Shown here piece by piece: positions 1-7,722 of a stretch of DNA of 21,058 nucleotides. Made by a program: the position numbers and the translations under genes. This DNA comes from Afipia sp. (GTDB lineage Bacteria; Pseudomonadota; Alphaproteobacteria; Rhizobiales; Xanthobacteraceae). Below the pieces are notes generated by a model. The model was not told where the DNA came from and ran no database searches. It was given only the letters and a program-made list of their open reading frames with translations. Where the stretch lies: contig JAPLPA010000365.1 in the NCBI GenBank assembly GCA_026400415.1, positions 1 to 21,058 on the forward strand. The letters run 5' to 3'. How positions within the stretch are numbered: the stretch's first letter is position 1; each line of letters opens with the position of its first letter.

Positions 1-182
1 AATTCGATCGCGACCGTGCGACGCATCTTGTCGAGAATTTCCTGATATGAAAGGCCTCTCCCTGCCAGCCGGCGATGGAGGGTACGCAAGGATAGAGCGA
101 GCTTCTCGGCCGCTTCCTCCGACGTCGGAAATCGCTCCGAGTCATTTTTGGGCAGGTATCCGGGCGATCTGAATAGTTTTCG
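1..182 (-). pseudogene. AraC-family regulator, C-terminal HTH fragment, 5' truncated and running off the window
   Basis: Reading the minus strand from 182 to 1 gives an open frame that contains SEEAAEKLALSLRTLHRRLA followed by GRGLSYQEILDKMRR. This is the characteristic helix-turn-helix of AraC/XylS activators of the type with an N-terminal arabinose-binding-like domain. A full protein would have some 250 residues before this point. Here the frame meets a TGA stop at 183-185 and no convincing start codon lies inside, while upstream sequence (186-415) shows no AraC-like coding in another frame. I infer a gene whose 5' part was lost, perhaps when the neighbouring low-G+C block arrived. The C-terminal end lies outside the window, so its completeness on that side is unknown. 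Confidence 0.68.
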
Positions 183-553
183 TCAATTCGGCACTAATTT
201 TTGGTTGGCCGAATGAACGATTGGGGAATGGTAGATCGCAAACTGAGCTCGCCAATCTTCTAGATTTTTCTAGGGAGCAGCGAATATTGAAAGGGCGGCG
301 AGGAAGGTACCAAAAAAGATTATAAAAAGAATTGTAGGGGTGCGCTTCAAATTGAGATCGGGAACGATCTCGCCAATGTTAGATATGAGAGCGACCGGCT
401 TCGAATTCCTGCTCAGTGCGTTGGTTGTTGCGCCGGCACATGAAGAATTCTTGCGTTGAAAGTTCGCGAACGAGAATTATTGTTAGAATGGCTCTTGGAG
501 TGGCTAACGATCTAGCTCATCCTAGCACAGTAGGAGATGGAGCCCTTGACTCG
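183..553. other. Intergenic, A+T-rich, no gene seen; small palindrome
   Basis: No supportable gene lies between the AraC fragment and the MFS transporter. A perfect 5-bp inverted repeat with a 4-base spacer (CTAGA TTTT TCTAG) sits at 260-273. An A+T-rich stretch around 311-330 could belong to a promoter, but I could not pair a good -35 and -10 at normal spacing. An in-frame extension of the MFS reading frame back to 416 exists but does not look like protein of this family. Confidence 0.5.
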
Positions 554-1798
554 ATGTCGGATAAAACTTCGTTGGAAGTTGAGAGTTACCGTTTGGACTC
601 GCCTCGATCGTGGGCCGTTGCGATTGCGGCGCTAGTCATAATAACAATTGCCTTTGGAGCGCCTTATGTATCCGTCGTAGCGCTGACACAGATTGCCGCA
701 GATATGGGAGGAGCCCGCTCGGTTCCTGCACTGGCCTATGCGTTGAGCTCAGTAGCGGCGGGAATCGGCGGACTTTTGTTCGCTAAGTGGGCGGATCGGA
801 AAGGAATGGTATGGCCCTTAGCGATCGGAAACCTCATGCTTGGAATTGGCTCGGCAATTTCAGGTTTTGGTACCGATTGGACACTTTATATGGGGCACAC
901 AGTACTAGGGCTACTGGGTATTGGTGCAGTATTTTCTCCCCTCGTTACCTACGTAAGCAAATGGTTTAACCGAAGGCGAGGGCTAGCTCTTTCGCTAGTC
1001 GCAAGTGGTCCACAAATTGCTGGAGCCGTTTGGCCATTGATTTTCGAGGCATCTATCAATCGCATTGGCTGGAGTGCGACATTTATTTACTTCGGAGCTT
1101 TTTCCTTAGTTTTTATCCCGCCATTTATTCTACTTCTTCGTTATCAGCCTCCAGCTGACACTCCAGAAGCTCAGGCATACGACCGAACTACAGTGTCACT
1201 TCCAGTCAGCTACAACTTCACTTTTGCTGTTATGTGTCTTGCAATTGTTTTCTGTTGCGTCGCAATGGCGATGCCGATGGGCCATTTAGTCGCATTCTGC
1301 GGCGATCGCGGATACTCAGTTTCGCACGGAGCCAATATGTTGGCGCTTTTGCTTGCTTGCGCCTTTGTGAGTCGATTGCTTTGGGGTCAGCTTTCAGATT
1401 CAATTGGCGGACTAGAAACGGTCCTGCTGAGCGCGCTATGTCAGGCAATAACACTAAGTCTGTTCTTATTCACCTACGACTTGGCGATGCTTTATCTTGT
1501 TTCAGCAATGTTTGGTCTAGGCTTCGGGGGAGTTGTTCCTGCGTACGTCTTGGCCATTCGCGAAATTTATCCCAGCAATGAGGCTGGTTGGCGGACCGCA
1601 ACCTTGCTTCTTTTCAGTTTCTTAGGGATGGCACTGGGGGGTTGGCTACCTGGTTACATTTTCGATCTTACGTTGAGCTACCAAGCCGCATGGGGGTTAG
1701 GAGTAGCATTCAACACTGTCACCATCCTTATGATCGGGGGTATAATTGGACTCCGCCGCGCGTCAATGACCGTCGAGAGGCGCGAACTTAAGATATAG
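554..1798 (+). CDS. MFS transporter, probable carboxylate permease
   Basis: This 414-residue protein has the length and alternating hydrophobic pattern of a 12-helix major facilitator permease of the inner membrane. The first helix begins near residue 19. The family's loop 2-3 signature is visible as GGLLFAKWADRKG at residues 72-84, and a weaker repeat of it follows the seventh helix (LLWGQLSDSIGG). The overall look is closest to the monocarboxylate/oxalate-formate type (OFA-like) branch, but the substrate is inferred only. I chose ATG 554 because GGAG lies about 11 bases upstream and because the residues encoded from 416 are unlike a transporter N-terminus. It is followed after 24 bases by lrgA-lrgB, so the three may be one transcript handling small carboxylates. 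Confidence 0.82.
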   Translation: MSDKTSLEVESYRLDSPRSWAVAIAALVIITIAFGAPYVSVVALTQIAADMGGARSVPALAYALSSVAAGIGGLLFAKWADRKGMVWPLAIGNLMLGIGSAISGFGTDWTLYMGHTVLGLLGIGAVFSPLVTYVSKWFNRRRGLALSLVASGPQIAGAVWPLIFEASINRIGWSATFIYFGAFSLVFIPPFILLLRYQPPADTPEAQAYDRTTVSLPVSYNFTFAVMCLAIVFCCVAMAMPMGHLVAFCGDRGYSVSHGANMLALLLACAFVSRLLWGQLSDSIGGLETVLLSALCQAITLSLFLFTYDLAMLYLVSAMFGLGFGGVVPAYVLAIREIYPSNEAGWRTATLLLFSFLGMALGGWLPGYIFDLTLSYQAAWGLGVAFNTVTILMIGGIIGLRRASMTVERRELKI

Positions 1799-1822
1799 AT
1801 CTCTAATTTTCGGACACATTCA

Positions 1823-2182
1823 ATGACCGGAGTTCTCTACTTTATTTGTTTTTTCTTCGCAGGAGAATTTTTGGCGAACTTGTTTTCCTTGCCGATACCG
1901 GGATCTATTGTCGGCTTATTTCTTGCCATTGTGTTCATTTTTACATTTCCAAGAATGCTCCCTGCTTTGCGCGACGGATCAGAGATGCTGCTAAGGTTTT
2001 TGCCGCTTTTTCTTGCGCCCGTTGTGGTTGGTGTTTTCTATACATTTGTGGACATGAAGCCGAGTATCTATGTTTTTGCTCTGATTACGGTAGTCGCTTT
2101 GTCGATCGGTGTGGTCTCCACTTCCTTAATCATGAAAATTGTCATGAGTTGGCAAGATCGTGGAACGAAAGCTGCCGAGTGA
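1823..2182 (+). CDS. lrgA: LrgA/CidA family membrane protein
   Basis: A 119-residue, very hydrophobic protein with about four membrane segments. The family landmark LFSLPIPGSIVGLFLAIVF appears near residues 20-40, and LPLFLAPVVVGVF near 60-72. LrgA/CidA proteins were first described as holin/antiholin-like partners of LrgB. Later work links LrgAB-type pairs to transport of pyruvate, and the plant fusion homologue PLGG1 to glycolate/glycerate. Next to an MFS permease, an IclR regulator and redox genes, a carboxylate-transport role seems more likely here than cell lysis; that is inference. The stop codon overlaps the GTG start of lrgB by four bases, so the two are probably translationally coupled. 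The ribosome-binding site is weak. Confidence 0.85.
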   Translation: MTGVLYFICFFFAGEFLANLFSLPIPGSIVGLFLAIVFIFTFPRMLPALRDGSEMLLRFLPLFLAPVVVGVFYTFVDMKPSIYVFALITVVALSIGVVSTSLIMKIVMSWQDRGTKAAE

Positions 2183-2862
2183 TAACGTTTCCTCCATTGC
2201 TTCTCCTTGCAGTCACCGCCATCGCCTATCAGTCGGGAGCATGGATCTATCGTAAGTCGAAGATCCCGATGTTGCAGCCGGTCTTGGTTTCGGCGTTTAT
2301 TGTGGTTTGCTTTCTGTTCTTCTTTAACGTCCCATTCTCCACCTATCGTGAAGAAACGAAAATCCTTCCACTTTTTCTGGGACCCGTCGTCGTCGCGTTG
2401 GCGGTTCCTCTATATGAGAGTCTGCGTAGAGTTCAGGAGGCAATGCTGCCCATCGTCTGCACACTTGTCATCGGTGGAGGCATGATTTTACTAAGTGGGT
2501 TTGCGTTGGGGCAGCTTGCAAACTTAGATACCCAGATGACGTACTCACTTCTAACTCGATCTTCGACGGCACCAATTGCTTTAGAGATTGCTCAGAAGAT
2601 AGGTGGCGATGTCTCGCTAACGATTATTGGCGTTATTATCAGCGGTGTGATCGGATCCGCGATCACACCCGTAATTTTGGATCTTTGTGATATCAAAGAT
2701 CTATCCATTCGAGGATTCACTCTCGGCTTTACATCACACGCATTCGGTATCGCTCGAGCAGCTGAAATGGGAGTAGAATCAACAGCGTTCGCTACAATTG
2801 GAATGGGAACAATGGCGTGCGCCACGGCGATTGTGGTGCCCTCTATTTTTGGCCTCGGCTAA
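2179..2862 (+). CDS. lrgB: LrgB family membrane protein
   Basis: A 227-residue polytopic membrane protein, the normal length for LrgB. Recognisable blocks are PMLQPVLVSA near residues 30-39, the FLGPVVVALAVPLY segment, LLTRSSTAPIALEIAQKIGG in the middle, and the conserved C-terminal SHAFGIARAAEMG. I place the start at GTG 2179, which overlaps the lrgA stop as GTGA and gives a family-like N-terminus (MITFPPLLLL). The same frame stays open back to 1846, but that stretch overlaps lrgA out of frame and is rich in Cys and Arg, unlike LrgB. It probably forms a two-component inner-membrane transporter or channel with LrgA. Confidence 0.87.
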   Translation: MITFPPLLLLAVTAIAYQSGAWIYRKSKIPMLQPVLVSAFIVVCFLFFFNVPFSTYREETKILPLFLGPVVVALAVPLYESLRRVQEAMLPIVCTLVIGGGMILLSGFALGQLANLDTQMTYSLLTRSSTAPIALEIAQKIGGDVSLTIIGVIISGVIGSAITPVILDLCDIKDLSIRGFTLGFTSHAFGIARAAEMGVESTAFATIGMGTMACATAIVVPSIFGLG

Positions 2863-3164
2863 TTGTTCACGACAAAGTCTATCGCGATTTTGCAAATTGC
2901 TTGGCAGCGATACCGAATAGATTGAACACGGCGGTATTTTCTGAACCGTATCGAATAAGCGCTACGATAATTCCGATTGACCCAATGGGGTCATAATTCG
3001 CATCCGAATGACCGCATCAGCCTAGGTAAATCTTCACAAAGCTCGACATAGCTCGACCTAGAGTGCGCGAGTAAACACTTCTCCGAAACTTTTCACGGCG
3101 CATCCGGCAGTTCGTAGCTGCGAAATAAAACAACTTCCGAACCGGTTGACGACTATGCGACAAA
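2863..3164. promoter_or_regulatory. Dyad-rich intergenic region upstream of the IclR gene
   Basis: No gene is seen in these 302 bases. Several symmetric elements occur: ATACCG at 2910-2915 facing CGGTAT at 2932-2937; CGATAC at 2908-2913 facing GTATCG at 2948-2953; a perfect TGACCC AATG GGGTCA palindrome at 2978-2993; and a tandem 10-bp direct repeat (AGCTCGACAT / AGCTCGACCT) at 3040-3059. IclR proteins usually bind short dyads and often control their own promoter, so this is a plausible operator/promoter region. No -35/-10 pair is convincing enough to name. Confidence 0.4.
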
Positions 3165-4043
3165 TTGAATAGCATCATTGTAGCTACAAGCAACAGTGTT
3201 GCCAAAGGTAAAAATTTGTCAACGATTTCAGCGGTATCACGGTCTATGGCAGTTTTGGAGGCCCTCAGTGAGCAGCCCGGCGGGCTGACGGTATCTGAGT
3301 TGGTAATTCAATTGGGCATAGAGAAAAGCGTCGTATCGCGAGTGTTGGCGACGTTGCACGCCGACGGTTATTTGGTTCGCGACAGCGTCACTGACTCATT
3401 TCGCATCGGACTACGCTTCGCCGCAATCGCTTTGCGACACGTCGATAGCACTGGGATCAGCGATCTTTGCCTCCCGCTACTCGGCTCAGTCGCCCACGAA
3501 ACCGGCGAATTAGTGCAGCTCGCGATACTGCAGAGTAGCCAAATGATCTATGTGGCCAAAGCAGAAGGAAAGCAGCGGATTCGTGTTCTTTCCCTAGTTG
3601 GCCGAGCCGCTGTTCTCCACGCCTCGGCAGCTGGGAAAGTTTGGCTAGCAAGTTTGCCTGATGACGAAGCAATAGCATTATGTCTGAAGGCGGGAGTAGA
3701 GCAATTTACCGACAAAACCATTTGCGGTATCGATTCGCTTCGCGCCGAATTTCACCGAGTGCGAAAAAATAAATACGCCACGGTACAGGAAGAATTAATT
3801 GAAGGAGCTGCCGCAGTTGGAGTGCCGGTTTGGGACCGGTCGACCTCGCGTGTCTTAGGAGCCGTCGTTCTTTCTGGGCCAGCCTACAGACTTTCGCAAA
3901 AGCGGATGGTCACTCTTGTTCCAAAATTACGAGATCTCGCAGCGCAGTTAACCGCATTCGGTAACATCGACATTCACTTCAACGAGTTGTCATCTCGTGA
4001 TCCGGACATTTTGAAATCCGAAGAACGCATACTTGCCTCATAG
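3165..4043 (+). CDS. IclR-family transcriptional regulator
   Basis: A cytoplasmic DNA-binding regulator with the two IclR parts in order. A winged helix-turn-helix covers about residues 24-85, with SRSMAVLEALSEQPGG, LTVSELVIQLGIEKSVVSRV and LATLHADGYLVRD. A ligand-binding effector domain follows at about 95-270, containing GRAAVLHASAAGKVWLA and VGVPVWDRS. The first possible start is TTG 3165, only five codons after an in-frame stop at 3147-3149. An alternative TTG at 3216 is preceded by AAAGGT and would remove 17 residues without touching the HTH. No suitable ATG lies upstream of the HTH. It ends 10 bases before the flavoprotein gene, which makes it the likely pathway-specific regulator of the oxidoreductase/transport genes downstream and possibly of the permeases upstream. 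Effector unknown. Confidence 0.85.
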   Translation: MNSIIVATSNSVAKGKNLSTISAVSRSMAVLEALSEQPGGLTVSELVIQLGIEKSVVSRVLATLHADGYLVRDSVTDSFRIGLRFAAIALRHVDSTGISDLCLPLLGSVAHETGELVQLAILQSSQMIYVAKAEGKQRIRVLSLVGRAAVLHASAAGKVWLASLPDDEAIALCLKAGVEQFTDKTICGIDSLRAEFHRVRKNKYATVQEELIEGAAAVGVPVWDRSTSRVLGAVVLSGPAYRLSQKRMVTLVPKLRDLAAQLTAFGNIDIHFNELSSRDPDILKSEERILAS

Positions 4044-4046
4044 GAG
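4042..4046 (+). promoter_or_regulatory. Ribosome-binding site deciding the flavoprotein start
   Basis: AGGAG, overlapping the stop codon of the IclR gene, lies 7 bases before GTG 4054. This favours GTG 4054 over the upstream TTG 4033 and the later ATG 4063. Confidence 0.65.
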
Positions 4047-4053
4047 ACGTGTC

Positions 4054-5778
4054 GTGAAAACAATGACGGCGGATGTTGTAGTAGTTGGCGGGGGCGGCGC
4101 TGGAAGTTACGCAGCGCTTCATCTTAAGCAGCTTGGGTTCGAGCCACTTCTTATTACCAAGGGTCTACTGGGGAAAAGTGGGTGCTCGATTTTCGCTGGA
4201 AATCTGGTTCTGAGCGGCAAAATGCTCGACTCTACAGACGAGCAACAGAAAGACACGCTCGAGTATTTCGCAAAATACTGGAATAATTTTTTGATCGACC
4301 AGAACTATCTCGTGAAGGCTGGAAAGTGGATTGAAAATACGTTTTACCCGGAGCTCGATGAAGCAGGCCTATATTTCCGACGCAACGACCAAGGTGATAT
4401 TGTAGCGAGCGTCGGTCGCGTTCGAAACATTGCTGCCAATAAGCAAGGCCAATCGGGTATGTTGGTCATGGACCGGCGACGGAAGCAAATAGAACAACTT
4501 GACATACAAAAACTCGAAGAAACGACAGTCACGGCGCTGATCACAAATACAGCAGGCTCTGTCACTGGTGTCATCGCGCTACACTATCCGGATGGAGAAA
4601 TGTACGCGATTAGCTGTCGTGCCGTAGTCCTTGCAACGGGACACTCTGATCGCTTGGCAAAGCGCTCTACTGGGACTCGTGAACAATCGGCTGACGGGAT
4701 TGCGCTAGCCTATCGAGTTGGTGCGGAACTCGCCAATCTGGAAATTCAATGGTGGCACACCAGCGACTTCGCGTATCCAAAGACTTGGGATCGAATGCAT
4801 GTGTATCCGAATCCACTAGTTGGATCGACGGAGACTGCACGTCAGTACAATTCCGATGGAGAACTCTTTTTCGAGCAAAAAACGGATGCCCCTGTAGCCC
4901 TTGCTCCCTACGCGACTCAATTCAAACGGCTCGGCGAGCAAGTAATGAAGGGAAAAGCACGCTTCGACGGAGGATACACGACGTCTTACAGTCATATATC
5001 TCCGGACGTTATCAAGGAATTTAACTATCACGCGAAGGCCTTCGACAAAATGGATTTGGACGTTGGCTCTGATCAGGTCGAGAGCGCTGTCTCGTGGCAC
5101 TGCCGACAAGGCGGAATAAACGTAGATCCCCACACTATGGAGACGTCGGTACCGGGACTTTATGTTGCAGGCGGTGTTGGGAGCCACAGCAACGGAGGCC
5201 TCGGCGTCGTCACTTATGATGGGTACGTCGTTGCTGAAACCATCGCACAGAAGATGAAGCCGGGCGCACCTGCACCAACAATTCCCCAGAATCAAATTGA
5301 AGCAGAGGAACAAAGGCTTCGAGGACTCTTACGCCCCACGCCGCCGGGCGGTTGTACTCCTATGCATATAAAAAATCGTATCCGCGAGCTGATGTGGGAC
5401 AAGATGGGTTTTATCAAAACAACGGAAGGAATGAACTCCGCTCTGGACGAGATTCGGCACATGCGAACTCATCTTATTCCGAATATGGGTCTGAAGAGTA
5501 CTACAGAGCGTTTCAATTACGGATGGATCGACGCGATTGACGCCCTGAATATGCTTGATGTCACAGAATTGACGATCGTTTCGTCGCTTGAGCGAAAGGA
5601 AAGTCGTGGACCATTTTTTCGCCCCGAATTTCCGGTCACCGATAACACGAACTGGCACGGTAAGAATATTCTGTATCGAGATGAGAACGGGAAGATATGT
5701 TTTCGAATGGAAAAATTTGACACTCCATTTTTGGAGCCGGGATTTGATAAACGAGACTATTTCCAAGTTGATTGGTGA
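4054..5778 (+). CDS. FAD-dependent SdhA/FrdA-like oxidoreductase flavoprotein subunit (substrate unknown)
   Basis: A 574-residue member of the succinate dehydrogenase/fumarate reductase flavoprotein superfamily. The FAD-binding Rossmann motif GGGGAG is at residues 12-17. His235 (in QWWHTS) and His349 (in WHCRQGG) match the two conserved active-site histidine regions. The C-terminal SdhA domain carries KESRGPFFRPEFP with Arg518. Two features argue against true succinate dehydrogenase. The histidine that binds FAD covalently is replaced by Cys44 (GKSGCSIFAGN), so FAD is probably non-covalent. The substrate-carboxylate arginine loop before the second flavin contact reads GVGSHSNGGLG without Arg. 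AprA-like, tricarballylate-dehydrogenase-like or other FAD dehydrogenases are alternatives. It lies directly after the IclR gene and before the Fe-S and CCG genes, so it is probably the catalytic subunit of a three-part complex. Confidence 0.85.
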   Translation: MKTMTADVVVVGGGGAGSYAALHLKQLGFEPLLITKGLLGKSGCSIFAGNLVLSGKMLDSTDEQQKDTLEYFAKYWNNFLIDQNYLVKAGKWIENTFYPELDEAGLYFRRNDQGDIVASVGRVRNIAANKQGQSGMLVMDRRRKQIEQLDIQKLEETTVTALITNTAGSVTGVIALHYPDGEMYAISCRAVVLATGHSDRLAKRSTGTREQSADGIALAYRVGAELANLEIQWWHTSDFAYPKTWDRMHVYPNPLVGSTETARQYNSDGELFFEQKTDAPVALAPYATQFKRLGEQVMKGKARFDGGYTTSYSHISPDVIKEFNYHAKAFDKMDLDVGSDQVESAVSWHCRQGGINVDPHTMETSVPGLYVAGGVGSHSNGGLGVVTYDGYVVAETIAQKMKPGAPAPTIPQNQIEAEEQRLRGLLRPTPPGGCTPMHIKNRIRELMWDKMGFIKTTEGMNSALDEIRHMRTHLIPNMGLKSTTERFNYGWIDAIDALNMLDVTELTIVSSLERKESRGPFFRPEFPVTDNTNWHGKNILYRDENGKICFRMEKFDTPFLEPGFDKRDYFQVDW

Positions 5779-5831
5779 GACTATCGGACATCTACGCCGT
5801 CAGTAGCCAATGTTTCGGAACGGATAACACG

Positions 5832-6851
5832 ATGAGCTCAACTGCTACCGTTAACGCACGACGCTTGGGTCAGTCCGAATCTGGAGATTCATCAAAGGCG
5901 CGTCTTCATCGCATGAAGGTCGGCGATCTTATCCGTGTTCGTATTTCGCGCTTTGATCCCACGAAGGATCAAACAGCTTATTATGACGAATACGAAGTTC
6001 CATACAGCAAGATGATGCGTGTATTGGACGTCCTGAATTTCATTGCGGAAGATCTTGAACAAGATTTTGCGTATCGCTGGTTTTGTGGTGTGAAGAAATG
6101 CGGGACCTGCGCAGTCAGAATGAATGGGCGGGAGGTTCTTTCATGTTGGGAGTCCGCCGAGCCTGAAATGCTCATCGAGCCGCTCAGGCATGCGCCGATA
6201 ATCCGTGATCTTGTTATTGACCGGGCTCCATATGAGAATTTGATAGGACGCTTAATGCCCTGGCTTGAGCGTAAAGATGCATACGCTGGCTGGCCCGAAC
6301 GAATTTCCCATCGTGATATGGAGGATGTAACAAACGCGTTAGATTGTTTAAGTTGTATGTGCTGCGTATCTGCTTGTCCCGTCCTGGATCTTGGAGACGA
6401 AACAAATTTTTCTGGCCCTGCGCCATTGGTGCAACTCGCTCAGATGGCGCTTGATCCGCGGGATAACATGGATCGGGGTGCGCTAGCCGTTGATGTCGCA
6501 GGAATTTTCAATTGCGTTTCTTGTTACAAATGTGAGGAGGCTTGCCCGGTGGGCATCCCCGTTGTTTCAGGAATCATCGAGCCGCTCAAAGCAATGGCCG
6601 CTTTAAGCAGGCCTGGCGCCGCTCGCCATTCATTGGTGTTTGCTGACATCATCCAAAAGCGCGGCAGGATAGACCCGTCAGAATTGATATTAAGAACTCA
6701 AGGCCTTTTTGCTTTTGCTCATCTGGGAAGAGTCTTCCGATTGTTGGTCCTGGGAAAAATTAATCTTGCGCGAACTCTTTTTGGAAAACCAATTTCCTTA
6801 ATCGAAAAGGTCAGGGACATTTTTGAACGAACAAGGAAAACCAAAATATGA
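5832..6851 (+). CDS. SdhB-like iron-sulfur subunit with 2Fe-2S and two 4Fe-4S motifs
   Basis: A 339-residue electron-transfer protein. The N-terminal plant-ferredoxin-like domain shows C85, C90, C93 and C105 for a [2Fe-2S] centre. The C-terminal domain has CxxCxxCxxxCP at residues 172-183 (CLSCMCCVSACP) and again at 228-239 (CVSCYKCEEACP). Classical SdhB/FrdB has one [4Fe-4S] and one [3Fe-4S] motif; here both look like [4Fe-4S], as in HdrC, TfrB and type-E succinate dehydrogenase relatives. I prefer ATG 5832, with GGAACGG about 9 bases upstream. GTG 5775, overlapping the flavoprotein stop as GTGA, would add 19 residues and cannot be excluded. Its stop overlaps the CCG-protein start. It presumably passes electrons from the flavin to the CCG subunit. 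Confidence 0.86.
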   Translation: MSSTATVNARRLGQSESGDSSKARLHRMKVGDLIRVRISRFDPTKDQTAYYDEYEVPYSKMMRVLDVLNFIAEDLEQDFAYRWFCGVKKCGTCAVRMNGREVLSCWESAEPEMLIEPLRHAPIIRDLVIDRAPYENLIGRLMPWLERKDAYAGWPERISHRDMEDVTNALDCLSCMCCVSACPVLDLGDETNFSGPAPLVQLAQMALDPRDNMDRGALAVDVAGIFNCVSCYKCEEACPVGIPVVSGIIEPLKAMAALSRPGAARHSLVFADIIQKRGRIDPSELILRTQGLFAFAHLGRVFRLLVLGKINLARTLFGKPISLIEKVRDIFERTRKTKI

Positions 6852-7720
6852 AGTTCGCCTATTACCCTGGTTGTTCCGCCCGCAGCACGTGCTCCGAGTT
6901 GAGTGTTGCAACACAGGCCGTCTCAGCAAAACTTGGCATTGAGCTCGTAGAGTTTCGCTCTTCGTCCTGCACCGGAAGCCGAGAGGTTAGAGCGGTAAAC
7001 CGCGACAGATTTCTTGCATTGAACGCACGGCTGCTGGCTATGGCGGATCGTGAAGAGCTGCCGATGCTCACGGTATGTAACACGTGCACTCTCAATTTTC
7101 TTGATACCAAGAAAATTTTGGAGGAAGAGCCAGAGACTCGCGATCGTGTAAATGCCGTTCTGGCGAATGAGGGCTTGAAGTACACGGGCCAAAGCAGAGT
7201 AACCCATTTTCTTTGGATGCTACTCGAGGACATCGGGGAGGAGCGGTTGCGCAACGCGGTTGTACGACCTCTCGAAGGGTTGCGGCTTGCGGCATTTTAT
7301 GGCTGCCACATTATACGTCCTCCGGCACATTTTGGCTTCGTTGAATCCCGTAACGTTAAATCCATCGAAACGCTCAATGAAATTCTCGGATGCTCTTCAA
7401 TTAATTATTCTGGACGCACGGAGTGCTGTGGTTTTCATACCGCTGCTAGCAACGAGAAAATCGCGATCAAGTTAACCGGGCGCCACATCAAATCGGCGAA
7501 GGACGGGGGCGCTCAGGCGATGGTTACGCCATGCCCGCTTTGTCACACGGTCCTGGACTCTTTCCAGCGCGAAATGGAGAACGATTTAAAAACCAGGCTG
7601 GACATGCCCATACTTCACATACCACAGCTCGTTGGGTTGGCTCTCGGTATGGCGCCCGCGGAGCTCCAGTTAGAGCGACACATGGTTCCAGTAAATCTCC
7701 AGCTCGGAATGGCTGGGTAA
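6848..7720 (+). CDS. HdrB/SdhE-like CCG-domain protein (electron-acceptor subunit)
   Basis: A 290-residue soluble protein with two cysteine-rich CCG-type domains, as in heterodisulfide reductase subunit B and the SdhE subunit of type-E succinate:quinone reductases. The C-terminal domain is complete: Cys153 (YGC), Cys193-Cys194-Gly195 and Cys229xxCys232 (CPLC). The N-terminal domain is unusual: Cys9 (YPGC) and Cys77xxCys80 (CNTC) are present, but the CCG position reads Ser-Cys41-Thr-Gly. In HdrB these cysteines hold non-cubane [4Fe-4S] clusters; only the second set looks canonical here. ATG 6848 overlaps the Fe-S gene stop (ATGA). No SdhC/SdhD membrane anchor accompanies the set, so this subunit probably delivers electrons to a quinone at the membrane surface or to a thiol/disulfide partner; which one is not visible. 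Confidence 0.84.
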   Translation: MKFAYYPGCSARSTCSELSVATQAVSAKLGIELVEFRSSSCTGSREVRAVNRDRFLALNARLLAMADREELPMLTVCNTCTLNFLDTKKILEEEPETRDRVNAVLANEGLKYTGQSRVTHFLWMLLEDIGEERLRNAVVRPLEGLRLAAFYGCHIIRPPAHFGFVESRNVKSIETLNEILGCSSINYSGRTECCGFHTAASNEKIAIKLTGRHIKSAKDGGAQAMVTPCPLCHTVLDSFQREMENDLKTRLDMPILHIPQLVGLALGMAPAELQLERHMVPVNLQLGMAG

Positions 7721-7722
7721 AG

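Noticed and set aside
416..553. Upstream extension of the MFS gene to 416
   Set aside because: The extra 46 residues are polar and Arg/Ser-rich with no family likeness, and ATG 554 has a usable ribosome-binding site.
1846..2178. LrgB frame extended back to 1846
   Set aside because: It overlaps lrgA out of frame and encodes a Cys/Arg-rich stretch unlike LrgB; the GTGA overlap at 2179 gives the correct length.
4054..6851. Housekeeping succinate dehydrogenase SdhAB
   Set aside because: No SdhC/SdhD, the covalent FAD histidine is absent, the Fe-S subunit has two 4Fe-4S motifs, and a CCG protein follows.
7531..7722. LivF start at 7531
   Set aside because: The region is the 3' part of the CCG-protein gene in another frame; the conserved LivF N-terminus begins at 7723/7726.
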